A DNA stretch of 64,000 nucleotides from Bemisia tabaci (GCF_918797505.1 NC_092796.1:57752851-57816850), one strand, 5' to 3'; counted from the stretch's first letter, positions 1 to 12,564 are shown. Translations and numbers: made by a program. The notes: a model not told the origin generated them from the letters alone.

Positions 1-588
1 TTGTGCTATTTTTATTATGTTCTTTAGAATTGTGACTAACCTAAGACTTGGAATAGGCTCAAGGGAAAGTAGACCCCTTTTTCCTCATAGGTGGAAAATT
101 TATACCTCACAAAAAACGTAATTTTTTGTGATTTTTAGGAATGTTTTAACGTCAAAGCGAATTTCCCCTTCCTTCATGACAAATGTCTGCCTACGTTAAT
201 GGTCTGTCTTTCAAAGTTTCCAGCTGTCTGGACTACTGAGACAGTCAGGGAAATTCATGGAATCCATAAGAAAAGTTCGCAAATAGCTTTTAGGGGAAGT
301 CAAAAGGAAAAAAATGGAAGAAAAAAAGGAAGTGGAAGTTTTGTTCAAAGGTCAGAGAAAGTCAGATACTTCTGAAATTTTTGGATTAGGAAAAGGCAAA
401 AAAAAAAAAGTCGGGTAATCGGGTAATGAAAAAATTATGGAAAACCTATTTTTTCTGTGAACGTTTCTTTTATGAATAGTAATTTCTTTTAAATTATCAT
501 TTTATCTTTTAAAAGTGAGGAGTGCGAGCTTCATCCGATATTTTTGTTCAATTTTCTTATTTATTGCATTTTTTTTCTGTTTGCGCAG

Positions 589-658
589 GTCAGTGCCATT
601 GATGACCTCTGAATCGAGCATGTATAGTCCCTCACATTATTCACCGGATCGCTCAATG
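589..658 (+). CDS. candidate upstream coding exon, gene unassigned
   Basis: A 70-nt segment lies between a strong acceptor (pyrimidine-rich tract ending in gcgcag at 583-588) and a consensus donor (gtaagt from 659). One frame is open across it and reads SVPLMTSESSMYSPSHYSPD then RSM; an in-frame ATG lies at 602. The exon starts in phase 2 and ends in phase 0. It could be an alternative 5' exon of APC, whose first clear exon is 14.6 kb downstream, or the last visible exon of a gene starting left of the window. No downstream acceptor was found that settles this. The protein piece matches nothing I recognise. Confidence 0.4.
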
Positions 659-741
659 GTAAGTGTCCTGTTTTTGCTCACAATTAGTTCGGCGTGTTCA
701 ATGCATCAATTCGTCGTGATAGCTGTACCTTAGGGATACAG

Positions 742-883
742 TTGGACTGCATTTTGCAATTAGCAACTATAATCTCCGGCTCAGTCTAGAAACAACGTAT
801 GCGCCATTAGTTCCCCTGTACATACAAGTGTTTTTGCGGATGAGCCAGAAATTGTAGTCCCTGTTTGCAGAATTTAGTCCAGT
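742..883. mobile_element. foldback element, TGCATTTTGCAA family
   Basis: The left end carries ggactgcattttgcaa followed by ccggctc. The right end carries the mirror-image gagccag...ttgcagaat...gtcc. The same arrangement recurs at 6785-6933 and 14912-15055, so this is a dispersed MITE-like family with partly decayed inverted arms. No coding capacity is visible. Confidence 0.6.
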
Positions 884-1578
884 TTATATGTATACAATAA
901 TTCACGAGAAGTGCGCGGTTCTGAGTAACTTTCGACAGTTTCGACGTATAAACTCCTGTTCACTCGAACGATGGCTCACAGAACTTTCAGCTGCGCACCA
1001 TTTTTCGGCCCTTTTTTGTGCGCAGACGGAACAAGTTTTAACTCAGCTTTAACTTCATTCCGCCAAAGTTCCGAGAGCTCTGCGCATGTGCACAAAGCTC
1101 CAGGAAAATCACGTGAAAATGTAAGAATTATTTTGGAAAAAACAACGATTAGGGGACTATAACATCGATTGATAGGATTCTAATTTCACAGCATTCTCTC
1201 AAAAAGTTAGGACATTTTGAAAAAAAATTTAGAAGTGTCTCTTTGAAATTTTACGTTGGTAGCCGAAAAGTTTCCTAGCCGTCTCACCCTTTTTTTTATT
1301 TTATTTTATTTATTTATTCATTTTATTTTTTTATATCTATATACTTAATGTCCTAACTTTAAATTTACGAGAAACATGATATCCATTCCTATCGCGGGGA
1401 AAGATAGAAATATAGGATTTCCTCTCCCTTTGAAAGAGGTGTGTCAGAAACGAAGTGACTGAAAAGTAAAATCCGTCACGTAAGATCCGTTTCAACTCCA
1501 TATGAAGAGTTGAGCCCGTTCGGTGAGAGCGAAACTAACTCCGTTAAAATAACTAAATTGAAAACTATTTCAATTATG
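884..1578. other. non-coding AT-rich stretch
   Basis: Only short chance frames and a T/A-rich low-complexity run around 1290-1340 are present. I see no splice-bounded exon or structured element here. Confidence 0.5.
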
Positions 1579-1811
1579 CTTTGGTAAAAAAAAACACACA
1601 TTGGATCTAGAGTCCAGACTCTCGAAAACATTGACAAGAAAACGGACTCTTGATTCAATCAGATTCAAGCTTAAATCAAAAGGAAATCCGCTCAAATTAA
1701 GATGCTTGGTTCTTGATTTAAGCTTAAATCTGATTGAATCAAGAGTCCATTTACTTGTCAATGTTTTCAAGAGTCTGGACTCTAGATCCAATGTGTTTTT
1801 TTTTACCAGTG
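1579..1811. mobile_element. palindromic foldback MITE, copy 1
   Basis: Two arms of about 100 bp are inverted copies of each other. Each carries attggatctagagtccaga near the tip and ttgacaag further in, flanked by A-runs and T-runs. The right tip is ccagtg; the left tip is mutated. A second copy with the same arms and a similar centre lies at 51164-51394. Overlapping short frames on both strands give nearly the same peptide, as a palindrome must, and are not genes. Confidence 0.8.
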
Positions 1812-1837
1812 TGTCTTCTTAACCACCTGTCATACCT

Positions 1838-2347
1838 TCAATTGAGATGTTGCATGTGTGAGGGATTTGCGATTTGACTATTGATTCTTATGTAAAAGTT
1901 CGCGAGAAACACGATGGTGCCACTGGTTTTCTCTGAAATCATCTCCCAAGCTCAAAAAAAGCTCTCAAAGAGAGGCCAAAATGGAGGGGATATCCCACCC
2001 TACCCTGAGAGTCCACTTCTACATCAAGACAAACTCTCCATGCAAAGATAGGGAGCAAATACATTAGCAAGGTTGTCGTGTTTTCAGTCTTGGGGTCCCC
2101 AAATAAAGTGGCAACCCTGCTAATGTATTTGCTCCCTATCTTCGCATGGAGAGTTTGTCTTGATGTAGACGTGCACTTTCATAGCGTGGGATATCCCCTC
2201 CATTTGGCCTCAACTTGAGAGTTTTTTTTTTGAGCTTGGGAGATGATTTCAGAGAACACCAGTGGCACCATCGTGTTTCTCGCGAACTTTGACATAAGAA
2301 TCAATGGTCAAATCGCAAATCCCTCACACATGCAACATCTCCATTGT
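1838..2347. mobile_element. large foldback element, about 510 bp
   Basis: The left arm (from caattgagatgttgcatg at about 1838) and the right arm (ending catgcaacatctccattg at about 2346) are near-complete inverted copies. Both contain gggatatccc, the aaatcatctcc/gagatgattt block and an agcaaatacattagcaa block flanking a loop at roughly 2072-2110. The two arms differ by scattered substitutions. No open frame lies inside, so I call it a non-autonomous foldback/MITE. Confidence 0.75.
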
Positions 2348-4230
2348 CAGGGAATCTCACCAAAATGTGTCCGAGAAATGTCAGGGAATTTCATTTTCTA
2401 AATCCTGTGGCAACCTTGTAATGAGTTATGAGAACATTACCGAATTGACGGAAAACTGAAGCGCAAACGTCATGTATCACCCTCAGTAATTAATTTATAT
2501 GTAGAGCATTTAACAGCGGATTAAAGCGGGCCCCCCCTGCGTGGGACAGCGGGTCCCACGCACCTCATTTTCCGCGAATAATTTTTTCCCTCGCCGTCGA
2601 TGCAATCATAGTCGGGAGGAAAAAGATGATTGGAAAGTGAAAAAAGTCATAACGGGGGCATCGCCGAGCAAACGGCAGACGAGGGAAAGTCAAGCGCAAG
2701 GTTCATGGAACGCCCATAATATTTGATAGCACGTACTCGCCCAGCGGGACTAGACGGAATCCATATTTCAGCCTGAATAATAATTGCAGGCGCAGTGATG
2801 CAGCTACAACTCCCCACTGCAATACAAGCGCCCCCCTCTCCTCCCCACGCCATCTCCCCAATCCTCGGAAAATCCTTTCGACGCTCTCCTCCCCCCACCC
2901 CCCACTCCCGTTTTATTCAGCGGGAAGTTAGCACCGGAAGAGTTAGGGGGCTGCCTGTGGGGGCGGGGGGCAAGGGGGTACAGCTTTCCTTTTTCGCAAT
3001 ACCGCGCCATCACCACCACTATAGTCTAGGTCACTTACACCCATCGTCAGCCCCTCCAACCCCTCTTCCATCCCCAGTTTTGACGTGATCCGGAGCGAGC
3101 GCAGTTCTCGGCAGCCCCCCCCCCCTGGCCCCCCTCCTCACCCCCGTTGAACGGTGACCTTGAGCTTTGATCTTGCTTCCGATCGGTTCCATTGTTGCAA
3201 AATGGTCTCCAGAAGATATTTCAGGTGGATTGCATTCTGCAGAAAGGGACTAGAAATTAATTTTGTTTAACAATTTGCAGCTCGTGATTTGGTTGACATA
3301 AATCGTCGAATGGGTTGATTCGACCTAGAGCACCGATTCAGGGAGAGTGCGGGCATGTAGGTAATTTTGAGGTTAGGTGATGGAGCTCTTAAAGGGCCCA
3401 AAAAAGCAGCCAATTTTTGCATGCCTGTTTCTAAAATGAGCCAGAAATATTGGTTCCATTTCGCAGAATGTGGACGGTTTAAATTTTAACGGAGGCACTT
3501 AGCAACTTTTTCTAACCTTTAGAGGACCACGATGTGCGCGTTTTCTGTGAAATTTCTAGTCACTTTTTCTAACCTTTAGAGAACCGCAATGTGCGCACTT
3601 CTTGTGAAATTTTTTAAGTGTGACATTTCGGATGGAAAAATTGGTCATTTTTTTCTAAATCTGAGACAACCGCCAAAAAAACAGAACGAGCATTAGCGTG
3701 ACGAATTTTTTTGAGCTGAAGCTCAAATGACAACTTAGAACCATCGTGATCACTTAGACCTGAAAAGTATTGCAGTCAAGGTCTACATTATTTTGTGGAT
3801 TTCCTAGATGGAAAATAAACTTGTGCTTTTTCGATCCGAATTCAATTTCATCATTATAAAACCCATTTGGATCCATGCTCGCGCGATCCTAACTTTTTAA
3901 AGACTTTTGAAATGATTTTCTGGGAAATACAATTTACTGTGAAAGGAAGCAATTATGAAATTAAGAAATTTTTATAAATCTTGATAAAGACCTCGATGAA
4001 GAACGTTTCCGCGAGTGAAATCATACGGATTTTTTCAGATTAAGTCCATTATTTAAAAAAAATGTTATGTGGTAAGGAGGAGTAAATAATTCTTTCTTAG
4101 TTCTCCAATTTTTAATTTTTCCCGATTTCTTTTCATTTACTTGGATGCGGCGAAAACAGCACGATTTAACGGCGTGATTATCTCAGTTTCGTCAAAAAAT
4201 CGACCTGTGCCTTTTTGACCCTCACACTGC
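2348..4230. other. non-coding region with GC/C-rich blocks
   Basis: 2520-3150 is markedly richer in G and C than its surroundings, with several C-runs (for example 3114-3124). Its open frames are driven by that low complexity. A diverged pair of TGCATTCTGCAG-type ends at about 3226 and 3475 suggests another old foldback element. 3480-3620 has a short imperfect duplication (ctaacctttagaggacc / ctaacctttagagaacc). I see no exon here. Confidence 0.4.
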
Positions 4231-4473
4231 CGTGCTAAGGAAGAACGCCGTATAAACCTTCGTGCGTTGCCAAATTTCTTTTGATAAAATACGAATTTTC
4301 AGAGTAACTTGTGAAAATTTTCCGTCCGATTTTTCAAGGAATTTTCTTCGCAATGTGATCTAAAGTATTGGAGTATTTCAGGTAGAAACGTTTATTATTT
4401 GCCTCAAAAATTAATGTTTTAGGAGGAGAAATTTGGCAACCCTCGGATGCTCATACGGCGTTTTTCCTTGCAG
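4231..4473. mobile_element. 245-bp MITE family, copy 1
   Basis: The left end reads cgtgctaaggaagaacgccg and is soon followed by gttgccaaatttc. The right end is the inverted counterpart, with gaaatttggcaa, gctcatacggcg and tttttcctt. The same pair of ends at the same spacing occurs at 12565-12811 and 18906-19153, which defines the family. There is no coding capacity. Confidence 0.8.
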
Positions 4474-4559
4474 TTTCGTTGAGTTCATACCTCTAAATCC
4501 TCCCAGCAGTAAATTGAGATTCCCCCGCTTTTTAAGCGGTCGACTCGGCAAGTACTCGT

Positions 4560-5040
4560 TGGTTGTCGGCGGGCGAAGAGGGGTGCGAGAGGGGGGCAGC
4601 GAGAAACTACCCCCGTGCGCAGGTCCCTCTGCAACTTTGATCCGCCAAGCCCAGGGCCTCCTGCATCCCCTACTCCCGCCGCCCCCTGCCACCCCCCTTG
4701 CCGCCCCCCGCGAAAGCTTCCGTATGACCTTTATACGCAGCGCCCATCAGTTACTCAGGGCTCGTCTTCCATTTTGTGTGCGACGATTCGAATCCTCCAC
4801 GTCGGTTCCCTCAATTCAGGGTCCTCAGGCCGTGGTATCGACCCCCGGCGGGTAGTCCTAAACTCGATGCAGTGAAATATTTCAGTGTTCAGTGCGGAAT
4901 AGTTCTAGCGTCTTCTGAACAGTGCGTCGAGCCTGGATAATTCGAACGTTTCCTCGTGGTCGACTTCTCGAAGGGAACGCGCCGTTTTCGGAAAATGTGT
5001 CTCCTTTCGGACTGTCAGTGAAATGTTGTGGAATGTATGT
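4560..5040 (+). promoter_or_regulatory. possible promoter and non-coding first exon
   Basis: This GC-rich block contains insect-like initiator matches (tcagt) at about 4747 and again in atttcagtgttcagtgcgg near 4880. Next comes a transcript-like stretch without obvious repeats and a potential donor (gtatgt) near 5035. It could supply the 5' UTR of APC, about 10 kb downstream. Open frames inside it are GC-driven and are not called as genes. This is inference only. Confidence 0.22.
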
Positions 5041-6784
5041 TCGCAGCTGAGATATCATTTACCTAATATAAATAGAAGTCCCTTACCGGGTATAATAAAT
5101 TTGAATTGATCTGGAAAAAACCACCCTTACATAATTTTCTGGGCAAACTTTTGAAGAGGGCTCGAATAAGTGGTACTAGTCGAGAGAACCACTCCCCAGA
5201 TTTTTCCCAACAGTGATGTGTCAAGGAAGAAGGAAGTTATAATTCGCAACTCAAAATTTCGTTTTTTGATATCCGGAATATGTATAAAAACAAGCATGCA
5301 AGAAAATATTACCCTTCTACTTGGCCGTATGTCCTTCAGTCAAGCATTGTGTGTCTTGTCCATGTCTCATCTCTCATAGGGGCCTTTTTGAATAACTGAG
5401 CGTTCTTGGTAGTAAAATTAACTCCCCCATGAAGTTAAAGCAACAGCTCGAATTGGTTAGAGATGTTTTTTCCCAGATCAAATCACCAATTTCAAGTCCC
5501 GGATCTGCCACTTTCTTGAAGGCGTAGCGCTAATTTTCTCAGGAATCAGTACCTCATCTTTTTTTACTGGCAGAATACAAGCCTCATAAGGATCAACACT
5601 TAGGAAACATCCAACCCCTCTCCCAGCAGAAGTTGAAAATACAAAAGAAGCTGTGAAATTAAAGTTCTTTTGGAAATGAGAGATCGTAATTGACCCAGAG
5701 CCCTTGAGAAACATCATTGAAAGTGAAATTCAATCGAATTGCAAGTCAGGCTCTTGTCGCGTTTGGAAAGTCTGCGTGCGGGTGTTATTCATTTCAAAAG
5801 TCCACGTGTTGAACACAGGACAAGTCGATCATCCTATAGACTTTAATTTTAATCGATTAAGTCTCGCCGATCTGTGGGCTGATCATTGAAATTGATAGAC
5901 AAAGAAGTCATAGGGAGTACGGAGCGATCTCATTGGTTGAAACGGGTGGTTCTTTTAGACTAAGGGGGAAATAATTTACTAACTGCAGGGTCTAGTTAGT
6001 CTGTCCGTTAGTTAGTCCATTACTGAACTGCTTTGTCCATTCATTCCAACCATCCACTTCCACCGGTAGGACCGCTTCATTTACCCTATGGCTTCGCTGT
6101 TTGTAACTTTGTCTATAAATTTCAATAATCGGGCTAATGCTGGACAGTGATAGTTTAAAGAAATTAAGAAATTCGATAAATTTGAGTTTTCCTCAGGCCC
6201 AGGCTTGTAGCTTTGCAACTTAAATAGTTCGTTCGCTCTTCCATTTGTTCGCTCCCTCGGAAAATGCTCAAGTTACAGACTGTAGGTACTTTTTGCCCCA
6301 CCTGGCGCTCAGGTCGATGTCGTTTTAATTGATTGAGACGTCAACTCCTCCCCACTCCCTTTATCCTCCCTTTACCCTCCCCTATGGCTAATGCTCCCTT
6401 CCGTATTGCCCACACCCTATTCCCACTCATCTAGATTACTTGTATACATTGTATACATCGTCAACATTGATGTCATCTACGGCAGTTTTCGAACCCTTTT
6501 AGAAAGTTGTTCTTTTAATGTGCATATACACCATATGACCTGTCATTTTAAATGCGGACCCTTAAATCAAATGAACACCATCATCGGTGTATTTAAGGGA
6601 AGTGCGGAGAAGGAATAAAGAATGAGGTTTGCAGGCGGAAAAAATGTAGTGTTTTCCCCTTCTCGTTCGATAGAACTGCATCCGTTCACGACGATAAACG
6701 CAACATTCAGGAGTGATGACTTTGGCTTTAGTCCATTTTCAACGCTCGAGGAGTTTACAAGTAGCGGCTGAACTATGACAATAA
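5041..6784. other. non-coding stretch
   Basis: The frames here are all short, with no splice context or recognisable protein. I see nothing that supports a gene or a defined repeat. Confidence 0.4.
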
Positions 6785-6933
6785 ATTGACTGCATTTTGC
6801 AATAAGGAACTACTATCTCTGGCTCATCTATGAGAGGAGAAAAAAGTTTTCCCATCTCTAAAAAAACTATTGGCACATGCATTGTTCTAAAACGAGCCAG
6901 TAGCAGTTCCTTATTGCAAAATGTGGTCCAAAT
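6785..6933. mobile_element. foldback element, TGCATTTTGCAA family
   Basis: The left arm is ttgactgcattttgcaataa then ggaac and ctggctc. The right arm is gagccag, gttccttattgcaaaatg and gtcc. The arms pair over about 45 bp with a loop of about 60 bp. The family is shared with 742-883 and 14912-15055. Confidence 0.75.
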
Positions 6934-8269
6934 AGTCCTTAAGGTAGCGTCGGGTGAAAACCATCGTTCACGGCAAGGCATTTTCTTTTAGAGGGAGATC
7001 CAGGATGAAAAAGCCATTTCTTTGTTTCGTCGGAAGCCTATATTTATAGTAAAATAAATTATTCTTTTCTTCAGTATGTATCGGAAACGAGGTTAAAAAC
7101 CAAGATAGACATTTGGAAATTATTATTTTTGATGAAAAACATTACTTGCAGCAAAAATGTTTTTGAAAGAAGCAGACAATTTAATGTCCGTGACGAGAAA
7201 CAACGGAAATTACTTCTAAAATTGTCACAAAAATATTTTATTGGACTTCGGTTATACCAACTTTGCGTTATATTAAACCCTCATGAACTTGGATTTTTTT
7301 TTAGGATCAATATTTGATGAGAAAATTGAATTTTAAAATTGTTTCTCGAAGTGCATATCCGAAACGTTCAACGTCCGTGATGCTCCATTTTTCAGTTTAT
7401 CTCTCTCTCTTTCTCCCTCTCCCCTCTCTCTAAGCATTATATTGTATTAAATGAAACTTTGTGTGAAACTAAAATGTAATGGCCGTGACAGAAAATAAAG
7501 TCCCGTAGTTGGGTCGCACATTTTCGGATTCACCGTCCGAAAGCTTCAGAGATCCATATAACCTGAACTTCAGGTCTCATGCAGAAAGTTTTTTTTTCCG
7601 TGCATGTAAGGTTTATTCGGAGCACCTGAGAGTTTCGATTTATTCCAGAAAGAATGATGTAAGTAGGTACTCTCTCCCCTTAAAGCTGTCCCAGCGGTCA
7701 TGTCAGTGCGGCTATCGTGCAAGTTAAGATTTTAATTGCCTAGCTAAAACTTTGCAGGCAACCGAGCTTCTTTCTTACTTCCGCCCCTCGATGCAGCATG
7801 TTTTTGAGCGCCTTGAAGTCTTACAAGTTCTCAGCGTTTATGCAATCGACCATAGGGCAAGCAACGAGTTTTCATCTGCCGGCTTATCAGCGTGACCTAG
7901 AGAGCGAATATGAATATGGCGTGTCTTGATATTTTGACAATATCAATTTATCGGTCAGTTAGCGAATTTTGACGGTAATGCTAAATTGAAGATCCACCTT
8001 ATCATCGATCCCAGTATTTTGGCGATTTAACAATTTTCGTCTTTCTTTGCTACTGTCCACGACCTAAGTGACAAAATTTGGCGTTTCCCTTTCGAAAGAA
8101 CGTAACTGCATTTCAATATTGATAAAATTCCCCTCGCAATTTGCATTCTCACCGGAAAAATGTTGAGCATTTCTAACTGGAATTTCCACCGATTATTTCC
8201 ATAATATTTTGTGAAAATCAGAAATATTTTGGATAAAAATTGCCTAGATACATTCTTCCTCGAAGTTCA
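6934..8269. other. non-coding stretch
   Basis: This is AT-rich sequence with a CT-microsatellite-like run at about 7399-7430. No exon or foldback element was identified. Confidence 0.4.
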
Positions 8270-8397
8270 ATTCGACGTATTTCTATCAAACGGAACTGTG
8301 TGCATTAAGACATGAGCCCTGAGACCCATAAGAATATTTGCATAACAGGGCTCACGTCAGAATGCACGTAGTTCCGTTTGATAGAAATACGTCAAAT
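8270..8397. mobile_element. short foldback MITE, 128 bp
   Basis: A near-perfect inverted repeat: the left arm contains gacgtatttctatcaaacgg, aactgtgtgcatt and gagccct. The right arm contains agggctc, aatgcac, agttccgtttgatagaaata and cgtc. A second copy begins at about 63904 and runs off the right edge of the window. Confidence 0.8.
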
Positions 8398-10183
8398 TGT
8401 GTGAGTCAATTTTGCATTCTTGGAATAGAGTTATACGTTCCTTCGACGACAAACAACGAAAAGTCGCGGAATCAATCAGGCAAAATATCGGTAGCTAAAA
8501 TGCCGAAACGTCGTTTCTCCATTGCGGCGTTTCAAAATTTCAGCATCAGGAAAAAACATCAGGGACTGTCCAATTCTGACTTTACGCGAACTTATTGTTA
8601 GTATGGGACCAACATGAAATGCATATTTTTACTCGGTCTCGTGAGGTGAATGCTTGAAAAAATGGTCAAAAGGTGTCTTATAGAAATTATTTCCTTAGCC
8701 GTCACTTTCGATTAACGGCGAGAAATGAAGACATTCAGTTTGATAAAATGAGTAATCATCGAGGAAAAGGAGTTTTTCCAGAATAGTTTCTTCTTCAGCT
8801 GGAAGCCAGGAAGTTTTCTCCGTTTCCTTCCCAATACGTCATCGCCAAGTGGAGTTAAAACATCTCATCTGTGCCCGCAGATAGTCCTGTGAAGTCAAGC
8901 GATTTCTCACTACCAGTCAACTGTGCAAAACCACGGCCGGATTCGGGAATCTCTGCTCATTAGGCATCATTTCTGGTGTCTCAAGTCTGCTCCTCTTTAC
9001 TCCGGCGAAAAAATCAACGCTGCTTTCTCTGTAATCCATCTGTCTATAGACGTTCACAATTATTTGTCAGGTCATTTTAAGCGCTCAGCCCAGTGCTCCT
9101 ATTCCATGTCCGTCAAAAGTTACGGGATTCGGAACTTTTTTGTTCCAATTTCTCCCACTCCACGACCGTCAAAAGTTCCGGGGTTCCATCTAGATTTATT
9201 AAAAAGTTCCGAAAAATTCAAAAGCTCCGGAACATTTTGAGAATTTCAAAAGTCCCGGGAAAAATTCAGAAAAACCTAAAAAGTTCCGGAATTTGGAACT
9301 AGTTCCGGGAAATGTTAGCACTGGCTCAGCCGATTGGGAGCGCTTCTTGATTTCTGATTCAAAAGGAGGGATGAGAGGTTGTCTTACGCGTGTCTTAAGT
9401 GAAGAAGGTCCAAAAGTCCGCCATAGTACCTAAACGGCTCCTTCAGCGGGAAAATCGGCGGGGAATATTGTTAAATCATACATTTTTCTCTTATGGGGCA
9501 CGTACATCCCTCATAAATGCGGGAATGAAAACTCCAATAGGCTCGTTAACGAGGTGGACGTGCGAGTGCTGAGGCAATAAAAGCGGGTGAACTGGATTTG
9601 CACCTATATTATAGGTGGATTGCGATTCTCAGGGCGAACGCTCCGATAGGGGCACCTAGTTTAACAGGATCAATGGGTTGCGCTGGAGACATCGCCATTA
9701 CTCGTTCAAGCATATTCATTCATTGTTGTGTTTCTCGCGGAATGACCTCTCGTATCTCATCCCTCATTCAATCGACCAACACCCCCTTCCCCCCTTTTTT
9801 CATCGGTGTGTCTATCGATCATCTCTCGAACTTGTCAAATGTTGCCCGAGCATTATCTATAAACCATATGAGTAGCACATCATCGTTCGCAAACAGTAGA
9901 GGAAAGATTCGTGCCATTAACAATATGGCCAGAATTGCCTTGCATTAATATTCCTTAGGCCGGCAAAAAAATCGCTGCATCAAGGAACTGTGCATTACGC
10001 TAAGTATTTAATTCGTAATAACAGAAGTTTCTTTGTCGCAACGCAATATTTCTTGTTTTCGCCACTGAAAAAATACATCGCACACAGCGAATAGACTTTC
10101 GTTTTCACGAGCAAAATACTCTGCGCATTAAGCCGTTTCGTTGACGCAAAAAAGTCCCTTCTCGACTGAACGAAAAACGACTA
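8398..10183. other. non-coding stretch with aaagttccgg-type reiterations
   Basis: Between about 9110 and 9310 the words aaagttcc, ccggga and ggaact recur many times on one strand. This looks like decayed simple repetition. Open frames through 9100-9950 have no protein-like composition or splice support. Confidence 0.4.
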
Positions 10184-10564
10184 GGGGCTGTCCATAAGTC
10201 ACGCCAAACATATTTTTCAATTTTTCGACCCGACCCCCCCCCCCCCCCCCCACATATCCAACCGTCATTTAATGCAAGAGCAGCCCCCCCCCTCTAAAAT
10301 TAATTACGTCATCCTTGCGTACCCTCCATGTTGTGTTCTTTTAAAAAGGAAAAGAATTGCGGTCACAATACATATGTTACTAGCTGAAAAATTAAACAAC
10401 GCAAACTTTATTGTTTTGAGAAAAATTAGAATTAACTATTCAAAAATCGTAGAAATTGAGTTAAAAATGAAATAAAAACCAAATTTTGGTCCTCAGGAAA
10501 GCTTACGTCATCCTTAGATTGACCCCTCCCCCCTACTTGGGTGACGTAATTTTTGGACAGCCCC
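10184..10564. mobile_element. TIR-bounded MITE with GGGGCTGTCC ends
   Basis: The left end reads ggggctgtccataagtcacg and the right end reads gtgacgtaatttttggacag followed by cccc, forming terminal inverted repeats with TA next to both ends. The interior has two long C-runs (about 10227-10252 and 10284-10293) and an AT-rich core. This terminal motif is common in insect and other animal MITEs; the exact superfamily was not settled. Confidence 0.7.
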
Positions 10565-11840
10565 TTAGAGAAACGTTGCTCTTTGTCATAATGAATCCAA
10601 TTTTTCTGTGGCGAGGTCAGTGAAGGCGAGGTAAAAAGAAAAAAATTAATTAGCATCCATTACTTAAAGTTAAAAATGCTGGCAAAAATAATTTTGACAA
10701 TGAACCATGAATGTAAAATTCTGTCAATTAAGGTAGGAGCCTCTCCAAAAGTTACGTCCGGCTACACGTTCCAGCACTGACATGACATTATAATTGATGT
10801 AGGAGACCACCTAGATTCTGCTGTGCCTCCACCGGGTGGCCCTTTTGATCCCTTTTCGTCGTCTCCCTTCCTACCCCCCGGAAATAGACAAATGTCGCGT
10901 AACGTATGGTCTATTTGATTCCATTTTCCTGAACGGTCCAACTGGGCTGACTAGCTGTTTTCTATTGCGGCTCCCTTCTCTCCTTCTCTCTCTCGCTCCC
11001 ACCCCCATATATCTCAGTGACGAGGATTTCCCTAGCTCCGTTTGTTCTCTCCAGTCTCGTCAAAGAGTTTGTCATTGTCAATTTTTTTACCACCCAGGTT
11101 CTCCGTGACGTTGGCTCGTTTGAAACAGTACTCAAGGTTTGTCGTGTGGTTTGTCAGTCTTTTCCTCTCGTCATCCATCAGCTGTCAATTCGCGATAATG
11201 TCCTGTTCGGTTACAATTTCAAGGAAATAGTTTTTCACATCGTGTTGTGTTTGAAAGTTGCAATTTCAAGGAAATAGTCCTTCACATTGTGTTGTGTTTA
11301 AAAGTTGCAACAGTCGCTGAAGCGCGTTGTGTTTACCCATCTATTTTATTAGCTGTCAATTATCATCGCCGTTGTGGATTTTTATCTCGGTGCTACAAAG
11401 TGGTCTTCTATTTCGGCAGTCGAATGATCGCATAGTGTCATTTTCATGCAATCATTTCTTTCTTCTTCTTTCTCTCTCTGCAACTCTCACAAATTTAGAA
11501 GTATAAAAAATGGGGAGACCTCGGCATTGATTTAACGTCGTCAAGTTTCATGTCTCTCTTTCGTACGAGGGACGAGTGCGGAATGACGCTTAACAAGACG
11601 TTAAGCGCTAAGTATCAGAATTACCCACAAAACTTTTGGAATTCGATCCGCTCATTCATCTTCCATTCCATTCGTTCCAATTTAATCCATCCTGCTCTGT
11701 TGGCTTGTCATCACGTAACCGTGACATCAAAAACTGTCTATAACTGCATTGAAAAAACAAAAAACAAAACAAAAAAATACTCATCAAAACTTTAGTTTCC
11801 ATTCGGTCGATTTCATGTCGTTGCCGGATCAATCAAAAAA
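10565..11840. other. non-coding stretch
   Basis: It contains an imperfect direct duplication, tttcaaggaaatagt...cacat.gtgttgtgtt, at about 11217-11250 and 11264-11300. A TATA-like gtataaaaaatgg lies at about 11501 with no recognisable transcript start or coding exon after it. No gene is supported. Confidence 0.4.
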
Positions 11841-12123
11841 CCTGGGCGTCTACAAGTTCGGAAATAGTACTGATTTTTAAAGGGCAGTCCTGAAATACCG
11901 AAAAAGTGCGGAAATTCCGCAAGAAGGTCCGGAATTTTTTTTAATTTTTGTCGCAATTTGAGCGAGAAATTTAAATGTTTGGAATTTTTCGAATTTCGTC
12001 ACATGGAGGTACTGAAAAAGTACTGAATTTTTCTGTTGAGGAGGTACTGAATTTCCCGGGTATGTCCCGAAAAAGCAATGTAAAAGTACTGATTTTTGGC
12101 CAGTCTATTTTAGTAGACACCCT
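11841..12123. mobile_element. probable degraded MITE with CAGGGTGTCTAC-like ends
   Basis: The left end reads cctgggcgtctac and the right end reads gtagacaccctg, which is an inverted match with about two changes. The interior repeats gtactgatttt and ggtactgaa several times. The ends resemble hAT-type termini, but a target duplication is not clear because both flanks are A-rich. Confidence 0.45.
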
Positions 12124-12564
12124 GAAAAACTTCCGTTCATTCTAACTTCATTTGACCGAAATTCGAAAGGCTAAATGCTGTGTCAACAGAGCAGGGGGTA
12201 ATTTACAAGCGAATCTGTTTCACACGTCTGTTCCTTTCGCATGTTGTCTAATATTAACAGCGTGCCGATTAAAATAAATAAATAAAAATCACTTCTAAAC
12301 TCCGAAGCTTGATTGTAAAATGCGAAATACGAGACCGCTGTCTCGGTGATTCCATTTTAAGCCGGTTTCTCATTAAGAGACGAACTTGGTTTGAGCTTGA
12401 ACTCGGGCTGACCGTATTCGCAGACGCAGCCGTGACCCTCGCCTCGCGCCCATCTTACGCAAAGAGCGAACTTTCCGCCATCCGTGAATTCCGGCGCCGG
12501 GTATCGCATCCGGAAGTAACCGTTTCTTCCCGATGAAATTCAAAGCGCGCCACGCACCATATCA

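Noticed and set aside
1570..1822. Near-identical 73-codon frames on opposite strands
   Set aside because: A necessary result of the palindromic MITE, not a pair of genes.
4411..4875. Overlapping frames of 86-140 codons
   Set aside because: Driven by GC/C-rich low complexity and overlapping a MITE end. Proline/arginine-rich on all frames.
9598..9948. 116-codon + strand frame
   Set aside because: No homology recognised, no signal or domain, and overlapping alternative frames of similar length.
11500..11560. TATA-like gtataaaaaatgg suggesting a promoter
   Set aside because: No initiator at the right distance and no exon downstream; AT-rich chance match.
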